64,000 nt of DNA from an uncultured Flavobacteriales bacterium. Its GTDB lineage: Bacteria > Bacteroidota > Bacteroidia > Flavobacteriales_G > Salibacteraceae. The position numbers and the translations under genes are program-made. A model generated the notes under the pieces. The model did no database searches and was not told where the DNA came from. It worked only from the letters and a program-made list of their open reading frames with translations. The stretch's first letter is position 1, and each line of letters opens with the position of its first letter. The DNA lies in contig CALSPD010000027.1 of assembly GCA_943788145.1 (NCBI GenBank), positions 31,647-95,646 of the forward strand, in the 5' to 3' direction. Positions 57,262 to 64,000 of this stretch are shown piece by piece.

Positions 57262-59484
57262 GTGAACAACACAAACGCCCACATTTTTTTGACTGGAAAA
57301 GCAGGAACAGGCAAGACCACCTTTCTACGAGATCTGGCGCAAAAAACCCACAAAAAATTTGTCATTGTTGCTCCCACGGGCATTGCTGCTTTGAACGCAA
57401 AAGGAGTAACCATACATTCTCAATTCCTATTGCCATTGGGGACTTTTGCCCCCGTTCGCGATCCATCAGGCGAGATTTCCGATTCTTCACAAGTGTTTAC
57501 CCAAAACACCTTGGTGCGCAAAAATCCATTAAACAAAGCCCGGAAACAGGTATTGCGCGACATCGATCTTTTGATCATCGATGAGGTGAGTATGGTTAGA
57601 GCCGATGTGCTGGATGCCATAGATTACCGACTTCGTCAAGTCAAGCGCAATTACAACCAAAGCTTTGGAGGAGTGCAAGTCTTAATGATTGGCGATTTAT
57701 ACCAACTTCCACCCGTGGTTCGCGACAGTGACTGGAATGTGATGCGAAATTATTATCGAAGTGCCTGGTTTTTTGATGCTTTGGCCTTGCAGCAAGATGG
57801 TTTTGTGTACATCGAACTCGAGAAGATTTACCGCCAGCAAGATGAAGTTTTCATCAAACTGCTCAACAATTTGCGGAACAACATCGCAACGGATGAAGAC
57901 ATCAAGACCTTAAACGGATTCTATAAAACAGAAGAAGAACGCAAAAAGCTGGGAGAAATCATCACTCTAACCACGCATAACTATCGTGCGGACGAATTGA
58001 ATAAATCGGCTTTAGCGTCCATCAAGGAAAAAGCTTCGCATTACACAGCAGAATTAATTGGTGAATTTCCCGAATCCATGTATCCCGTTGATGAGGACAT
58101 TGAGTTAAAAGTGGGTGCTCAGGTCATGTTCATCAAAAATGATTCAAGCGAGGGCGCTTATTTTAATGGAAAACTGGCCACCGTTACCGAACTTGGTCAC
58201 GACCGTATTGTCGTAAAAATGGCGGGTGAGAAAACCATTTATGCACTAAAAAAGGAAAAATGGGAGAACCGAAAGTACAGCGTTGACGAAACCACTAAGG
58301 AGTTGGAGGAAGATATTATCGGTTCGTTTACCCAATATCCCATAAAACTAGCGTGGGCCATCACGGTGCACAAAAGTCAAGGCCTAACCTTCGATAAGGC
58401 CATCATTGATGTGGGAAAAGCATTTGCTCCGGGTCAAGTGTATGTGGCTTTGAGTAGACTCCGAACCATTGAAGGCCTGACCTTGGGAACAAAAATCGAC
58501 CCTCGTGCAATCTCCAGCGATGCGCAAGTAGTCGAGTTTAGTCAACAGAAAGAGGCGCATCAGTCGCCATTAGATGAATTATTGATAGTTGGCCAGCGCC
58601 AATATTTAGAACGACTTGTGTTGCAAGTTTTTGATTTTTCAGCTTTGCTTAATCAGGTGTTGAATGTTCAAGTATCCGAGAAATCCGACATGGAATTTGA
58701 GGAGGAAAGCATGCGGGCAGTTTTACCAACGTTGCGCGAAAAGATGGAATCGGAAGTGACCAACACCGATAAATTCAAAAGCCAGCTCTTGCGCTTGCTT
58801 CGCAATCAAGATCGCCCCACTTTCGAAGATAGATTGGCAAAGGGAAGCAGCTATTACTTGAGCCAATTCAAGGGATTAATGAAGTCTTTATTAACGCATA
58901 TGGAAGAGGTTCGACAGTTTACGCGGACCAAAACCTACATTAATGCCTTGGATGAAATTGATCAATTGTTGATGAAAAAGCTCAATGATATGGCCACTAT
59001 CGGGCAAATCGCTGCGCAAGTTTTGGATGGGAAAGAAGTGCAACGTGAAGGAATTCGGTCAAAGCAATTGCAAGAAGAGCGGAAGGCAATGCTTGATGAA
59101 ATCGATAAATCGATAGCCGCTTCGGGTAAAAGTGTCAAACGCAAATCGGGTAAAAAGCGCAAGACATCGGGCGCTAAGGGTGAGAAGAAACCCAAAGGCG
59201 AAACATATCAAACCACACTTTCCATGATTAAGGATGGAAAGACCATTGATGAAATTGCCGAAAAACGAGGTATGGCGACAAGTACTATTGAAAGCCATAT
59301 TGTGCGGTTGATTAGTCAAGATGAACTTGAAATCAAGAATTTCATTTCAGAAGAAGAAATGGATGAAATCATCCATACCATCAAAAACGATGAGGTGAAA
59401 ACCACGGCAGATGCCGTTCACGCGCTCAAAGGCCAGTTCACCTTCGCCCAAGTCAGAATGGTGCAGTCGTATCTCAACAAGTAA
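57262..59484 (+). CDS. Pif1-family helicase with C-terminal HTH domain
   Basis: The protein has Walker A FLTGKAGTGKTTFL, Walker B LLIIDEVSM and later helicase motifs GDLYQLPPV, YRQQDEVFIKLL and VHKSQGLTFDKAIID. From about residue 450 a helical region follows, then a Lys-rich linker (KRKSGKKRKTSGAKGEKKPK) and a helix-turn-helix end (YQTTLSMIKDGKTIDEIAEK) of the HTH_40 kind seen in RecQ. The GTG at 57262 is not the real start: in-frame codons upstream read IETNELLSTAARFV, conserved in family members. They run open to about 57158 with no ATG, GTG or TTG. Removing one base at CCC 57182-57184 would join an ATG at 57134. It acts on DNA or RNA structures. Confidence 0.8.
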   Translation: MNNTNAHIFLTGKAGTGKTTFLRDLAQKTHKKFVIVAPTGIAALNAKGVTIHSQFLLPLGTFAPVRDPSGEISDSSQVFTQNTLVRKNPLNKARKQVLRDIDLLIIDEVSMVRADVLDAIDYRLRQVKRNYNQSFGGVQVLMIGDLYQLPPVVRDSDWNVMRNYYRSAWFFDALALQQDGFVYIELEKIYRQQDEVFIKLLNNLRNNIATDEDIKTLNGFYKTEEERKKLGEIITLTTHNYRADELNKSALASIKEKASHYTAELIGEFPESMYPVDEDIELKVGAQVMFIKNDSSEGAYFNGKLATVTELGHDRIVVKMAGEKTIYALKKEKWENRKYSVDETTKELEEDIIGSFTQYPIKLAWAITVHKSQGLTFDKAIIDVGKAFAPGQVYVALSRLRTIEGLTLGTKIDPRAISSDAQVVEFSQQKEAHQSPLDELLIVGQRQYLERLVLQVFDFSALLNQVLNVQVSEKSDMEFEEESMRAVLPTLREKMESEVTNTDKFKSQLLRLLRNQDRPTFEDRLAKGSSYYLSQFKGLMKSLLTHMEEVRQFTRTKTYINALDEIDQLLMKKLNDMATIGQIAAQVLDGKEVQREGIRSKQLQEERKAMLDEIDKSIAASGKSVKRKSGKKRKTSGAKGEKKPKGETYQTTLSMIKDGKTIDEIAEKRGMATSTIESHIVRLISQDELEIKNFISEEEMDEIIHTIKNDEVKTTADAVHALKGQFTFAQVRMVQSYLNK

Positions 59485-59705
59485 GCTCAAAACAACTTTT
59501 CAAGCCATTATTTCATTCGATTTGAAACTTACAAGTCAAATTGGCTTGCAATTTTGATTTTAGTGGTCAAAAAGTCTTGAAATCAGCCTCTTATCATATT
59601 TGGATCGGGTCTTGACTAATCCTCGACCAAACTACTGAGTGTTGCTGACTTGGAAATAGAAACTTCGATTTTCAAGCTGGTCGCAAGCAGCCAAAAACGT
59701 AAAAA

Positions 59706-62319
59706 ATGAACCTAAATAAATTTACCATCAAATCGCAGGAGGCCATTCAAGCTGGCCAGCAGTTGGCTATGAGCAAAGGACATCAGTCCATCGAGCCGGC
59801 TCACATTCTTAGAGGAATCTTGGAAGTGGATGAAAATGTAACGCCTTACTTACTAAAGAAAATGGCGGTGAATCAGTCCATTGTCACGCAAGCCCTTGAT
59901 CGTATGATTGATGGCATGCCTAAAGTGGATGGCGGTGGACAGTATCTGAGCCAAAAAGCGAATGCCGTGCTTTCCAAGGCGCAAGACATCATCAAGGATT
60001 TTGACGATGAGTTTGTGTCCGTTGAACATTTGTTGATCGCCTTAATCGAGGTGAAAGATCAGACGGGAATAATGCTCAAGGACAGTGGTGTTTCTGCCGC
60101 TGAACTTAAAAAAGCCATACTCGAATTGCGAAAAGGTGAAAAGGTGACTTCGCAAAATGCAGAAGAAAATTACAACGCCCTTTCGAAATATGCCATTCAC
60201 TTAAATGAGCAAGCTCGAAACGGCAATCTAGATCCGGTTATCGGCCGGGATGAAGAAATTAGACGCGTACTTCAAATCTTATCGCGAAGAACAAAAAACA
60301 ACCCCATCTTAATCGGTGAACCGGGAGTAGGTAAAACAGCTATTGCCGAGGGAATCGCGCATCGAATTGTAAATGGTGATGTACCCGAAAACCTTAAGGA
60401 CAAGGAGCTGTTCTCCTTGGATATGGGTGCACTGATTGCTGGTGCTAAATACAAAGGTGAGTTTGAAGAGCGATTAAAGGCCGTTGTGAAAGAAGTGACG
60501 GGCAGCGATGGAAAAATCGTTTTGTTCATTGACGAGATTCACACTCTTGTTGGTGCGGGAAAAAGCGAAGGCGCCATGGATGCAGCAAATATTTTGAAAC
60601 CGGCCCTTGCTCGCGGTGAACTGCGCGCTGTTGGTGCAACTACCTTATCCGAATACCAGAAATATTTTGAGAACGACAAAGCTTTGGCGCGAAGGTTTCA
60701 AACCGTCATGGTAGATGAGCCAAGTGAGGAAGATGCCATTTCCATTCTTAGGGGATTGAAAGAACGCTACGAAACCCACCATAAGGTGCGGATTAAGGAT
60801 GAAGCCATCATCAATGCAGTAACGCTGAGCACGAGATACATTACCGATCGTTTTCTTCCAGACAAGGCCATCGACTTAATCGATGAGGCAGCTTCGAAGT
60901 TGCGGATGCAAATCAACAGCATGCCGGTTGAGTTGGATGAAGTCACACGGAAATTGCGTCAGTTGGAAATTGAGCGAGAAGCCATCAAGCGCGAGAATGA
61001 AACGCAAAAATTGGAAGAATTGCAGCGTCAAATTGCCGATTTGCAAGACAGGCGCGATGGCTTGAAAGCCAAATGGGAAACAGAAAAAGAAGTGGTCGAA
61101 GGCATTCAGACCGAAAAGACAAATCTGGAAGCGCTTAAACTTGAAGCCGAACAAGCCGAACGACAAGGCGACCTCGGTCGAGTAGCTGAAATCCGATATG
61201 GAAAAGTGGCTGAAACAGAAGCCAAATTGAAAGCCTTGGAAACCAAATGGGCGAGTATGGACAGCGATGGCCGCATGATTAAGGAAGAAGTTGATGCCGA
61301 AGATATAGCCGAAGTGGTAGCCAAATGGACGGGTATTCCAGTGAATAAAATGCTCCAAAGCGAGGCACAAAAACTACTTCACCTCGAAAGCGAATTGCAC
61401 AAACGCGTGGTTAGTCAGAATGAAGCGATCGAAGCGGTGGCAGATGCTGTACGAAGGAGTAGGAGTGGACTGCAAGACATGAACAAACCCATTGGCTCCT
61501 TCATTTTTCTGGGAACCACGGGCGTTGGTAAAACGGAATTGGCAAAAGCCTTGGCTGAATACCTTTTCGATAATGAAAACGCTTTGACCCGCATCGACAT
61601 GAGCGAATATCAAGAGCGCCATGCGGTGAGCCGATTGGTTGGGGCTCCTCCTGGATATGTGGGTTATGACGAAGGCGGTCAGTTGACTGAAGCGGTGCGG
61701 AGAAAGCCATATTCTGTGATATTATTGGATGAAATTGAAAAGGCACATCCAGATGTGTTCAACATCCTCTTACAGGTATTGGATGATGGCCGATTGACGG
61801 ACAATAAAGGTCGAGTGGCTAATTTTAAAAACACCATCATCATCATGACGTCCAACCTTGGTTCGGACATCATAAGTCGAAATTTCGAAAACGCCAAGGA
61901 GGCTGAAATGGAAGGTATTCTTCAGCGCACAGAAATGGAAATGCGCGAAATGTTGCGCAGGACTTTAAAGCCTGAATTCCTCAACCGAATTGATGAAACC
62001 ATTGTGTTCAAACCGTTGAGTAAAAGTGATGTGCGCGAAATCGTTAAGATTCATCTCGGCATCCTTTCGAAGCGATTGGTAACACAGGATATCCGGTTGA
62101 AAACCAACGGAAGAAGTAATCGATTATTTAGCCGAAGAGGGTTACGATCCACAATTTGGAGCTCGACCGGTGAAGCGCTTGATTCAGAAAAATGTGTTGA
62201 ACGCGTTGAGCAAGCAATTACTGGCAGGTACGGTGGAGCGTGGAGTCGATTTAATCCTCGACATTTTCGATGGCCAGTTTGTTTTTCGCAAACCGATCAA
62301 GGAAGAGGAGCTGATTTAA
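59706..62319 (+). CDS. clpB: ClpB disaggregase, frameshifted near the C-terminus
   Basis: This ATP-driven chaperone pulls proteins out of aggregates with DnaK. The N-domain (1-145, double Clp_N) is followed by NBD1 with GEPGVGKT at 204-211, a long coiled-coil middle domain, and NBD2 with [14 protein letters not shown]. The frame as read ends at 62333 with an unrelated tail. Near 62100 the correct frame is +1: after IRLK the other frame reads [20 protein letters not shown] and on to a stop at 62319. Removing one base (for instance one A of 62100-62103) restores 870 residues. The tail lost includes the end of the D2 small domain. A terminator follows. Confidence 0.9.
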
Positions 62320-62967
62320 AAATAGATAGGTAGTAGGTAGGTGGAAAAGGTCTCAGGAAGCAATTTCTGGGGCCTTTTTTTTCGGTACTTGTCATTTAGT
62401 CCCTTACCATCCAATATCATAGGGATGCATTTTCGCAGTCGATTTATGCGCGTGGCATCTTGTTTGGCACTGTCAATATATTCCGCGTATTCCTTTTGTT
62501 TCCCTGGGGTTAAATGCCCAAAGGCCGCTTTCAATCTTCGGTCTGATTTGAGCATGCTATCCAGTTCTTCTGGAAGTACCAATGCCTTTTTTTTCCGGCT
62601 TAATCGCTTTGCCCGCTGGCTGGTTTTCAATGGCTTCTAAAATATAGGCATGAATGAGATCAGCATCCATTTCATCCATCGAATTGAAGCGCCATTGTCG
62701 CAATCCTCGAGTGACTCCCTCGCTGGCATTAATGAGTTTCTTTTTTTGATCCTTGAGAAAGACACCATTATGAAACCAAAGCCCTACGTAGGCCTTAAAT
62801 GCGGCTATGGCAACTACATGCTTGCCGTGAAGCGTATAATAAGGAATTCCCCATTTTACCGTTTCTTCCAACTCCGTTCGTTTAAGGATACTTCGCAACA
62901 ATTCAAGCTCTTTTCGATAACTCTTGTTGTTTTCAAAATACTCCTCAACGGACTTGGCCATTATCAT
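62316..62967 (-). CDS. YdeI-family protein (DUF1801 plus OmdA-like), split by a frameshift
   Basis: Two overlapping reverse frames make one gene. The N-terminal part, from 62967, starts [20 protein letters not shown] and has a DUF1801 core ([20 protein letters not shown]). The C-terminal part (to 62316) has [20 protein letters not shown] and [20 protein letters not shown], the OmdA/YdeI end. They join as [15 protein letters not shown] when one A is removed from the eight-A run at 62587-62594. The joined protein is about 216 residues. The final 20 or so codons lie inside the clpB terminator and may not be native. The family is linked to bacteriocin or envelope-stress tolerance but its role is unclear. 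Confidence 0.75.
62345..62382 (+). terminator. Rho-independent terminator of clpB
   Basis: GGTCTCAG pairs with CTGGGGCC (two G-T pairs), flanked by AAAA before and eight T's after, in a compact hairpin 26 bases after the corrected clpB stop. Confidence 0.8.
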
Positions 62968-63115
62968 ATTCTGGTTGGGTTTTTAGAATTCCGAAAGTAT
63001 AAATATCTGATTACAAATCAATTGATGTGAAAGTATTAGCGCGCTGTATCTGCATTTATTTGTGTTTTTATGCGCAATAGAGCTATTTTGCTCATCTTCA
63101 CCCCAACAGATAGTT

Positions 63116-63926
63116 ATGGAAAAGGATTACATATTGGGTACGGATCAAGAGGAACTCGATCGACTCGGATTTCAACACCGCGTTTGGTCAGAAGACGCGT
63201 TTTCGCTTTGGAAAAAGGGTGGGGTTCGCCAAGGTTTAAAGGTGTTGGACTTGGGATCAGGTCCTGGATTTGCCAGTTTCGATTTGGCCACTATAGTGGG
63301 CGCTGAAGGCCATGTTACAGCCGTTGATATATCTCAAAGCTATGTTGACTACGGCAATTTTCAAGCGAAGCAACGTGGCTTAACCAACATAACTTTTGTG
63401 CAAGGCAGTGCCCATCATTTGCCGCTTGTAGGTCAACAGTTTGATGTCATCTATTGCCGATGGGTGCTTTCTTGGCTTACAAATGTTTCGGACATCGTTC
63501 AGCACATTGCCGCATTGTTAAAGCCTGGAGGAGTGTTTCTAGTGCAAGAATACGTTCAATGGGGAACCTTCCGCATCATTCCTGAACGACCAGCCATTCG
63601 AGCCGTGATTGAGGCGTGTCGAGAAAGTTGGCGTATTATGGAAAGTGAAATAGACATTGCGCCACAATTGCCAGAAATGTTTCATAAATCAGGACTGCAA
63701 ATCGAGCACAAAGCTGTGATTGAAAAAGTGGCCAATCCCAAAGAAATGGTGGTGGCAATGGCCTGGTACCTTCTTGCACATCTATTCCAAAAAACTCATT
63801 GAAATGGGCTTATTGACCCCCGAAGTACGTCAGGCGTTTATATCAGCTTGGCCAGAAATGGAGGCAAATCCGAGTGCAATGATCATCACTCCGTTGATGA
63901 TGGAGTTTATCGCCCGAAAGGCTTAA
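63116..63926 (+). CDS. SAM-dependent methyltransferase, split by a frameshift
   Basis: The protein starts MEKDYILGTDQEELDRLGFQ. Class I motifs are LKVLDLGSGPGFASFDLA (SAM loop), VTAVDISQSYVDY and YCRWVLSWL. It runs to about residue 210 and then shifts. The frame ends at 63802 with a non-family tail, while the other frame carries WWWQWPGTFLHIYSKKLIEMG on to a stop at 63926, matching the usual C-terminus. Removing one base in the AAA at 63744-63746 joins them as NPKEWWWQWPGTF. The joined length is about 269 residues. The substrate is unknown; the fold fits small-molecule methyltransferases. Confidence 0.75.
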
Positions 63927-64000
63927 TCGTCATGGTCGACTTCGGCGATGGAAGTGCTTCACCGCGTAGTTCTTGGTGCATAATCTTACCACCGTGTAAA

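Noticed and set aside
59485..59705. tRNA or heat-shock (CIRCE-type) element in the 221-base gap before clpB
   Set aside because: No cloverleaf and no TTAGCACTC-N9-GAGTGCTAA repeat was seen. Nothing else in the gap could be supported.
60876..61370. Antisense open frame of over 160 codons inside clpB
   Set aside because: It lies opposite the coiled-coil middle domain, is Phe-rich from the complementary codons, and has no promoter or family signal. It is a shadow of clpB.
63907..64000. Possible reverse-strand gene at the right edge, reading GGKIMHQELRGEALPS
   Set aside because: All three reverse frames give short pieces with stops, and it overlaps the methyltransferase end. Nothing could be recognised in 90 bases, so no gene is claimed.
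1..64000. Insertion sequences, prophage or other mobile elements
   Set aside because: No transposase, integrase or phage gene was found in any frame, and the gene content is otherwise syntenic-looking core.

Overview
The window looks like a chromosomal segment of a Bacteroidota bacterium, most likely a Flavobacteriales-type relative. The evidence is many secreted proteins with type IX secretion (T9SS) C-terminal sorting domains, SprB-like repeats, DUF3857/transglutaminase and DUF2027/Smr proteins, a PadR-PspC pair, and promoter-like TAnnTTTG (-7) boxes close to start codons. No phage, insertion sequence, CRISPR array or tRNA was recognised. The window is mostly core genes interleaved with large surface-protein genes.

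Layout. 1-4763: the end of a lipoprotein, a DUF3857/transglutaminase-like gene and an oligopeptidase B. 4884-11122: a LamG/SprB-type T9SS protein, then a forward run of transaldolase, an unusual Nramp-like transporter and another T9SS protein. 11172-13145: an ABC-F ATPase. 13240-22917: four tandem T9SS type B surface proteins with divergent N-terminal heads and a 3' module of exactly 1077 bp in each copy. 22920-26934: an OmpA-like lipoprotein, an outer-membrane protein and a PadR-PspC regulatory operon. 27095-32558: an overlapping run of fused 2-oxoacid dehydrogenase E1, beta-barrel protein, AlgX-like protein and glycosyltransferase. 32575-32758: what looks like the remains of a gutted T9SS gene. 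32870-38559: a reverse mutL operon with two rhomboid proteases, an endonuclease/phosphatase-fold membrane protein, a Cys-rich membrane protein and an MCE lipoprotein. 38700-43844: tgt, lptG-like, a DUF819 transporter, a DnaJ-domain protein (reverse) and an Smr protein, followed by the RNase P RNA (rnpB). 44325-51704: a 2459-residue adhesin-like T9SS protein. 51803-64000: an HD-family membrane phosphodiesterase, thiolase, NlpC/P60 peptidase, tryptophan 2,3-dioxygenase, a Pif1-like helicase, clpB, a YdeI-family protein and a methyltransferase.

The secreted proteins (five T9SS type A or B systems of genes plus the remnant) and the cell-envelope genes suggest heavy investment in the cell surface. 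No T9SS machinery or gliding gene is in the window, so export must be encoded elsewhere.

A striking property is that at least seven genes are broken or mis-terminated by a single extra base, nearly always in an A/T run. In every case removing one base restores a full-length family member. This points to homopolymer over-calls in the assembly, but real frameshifts, mutator-type decay or transcriptional slippage are not excluded. A second recurrent feature is that several -7 boxes lie so close to their start codon that the mRNAs should be almost leaderless.
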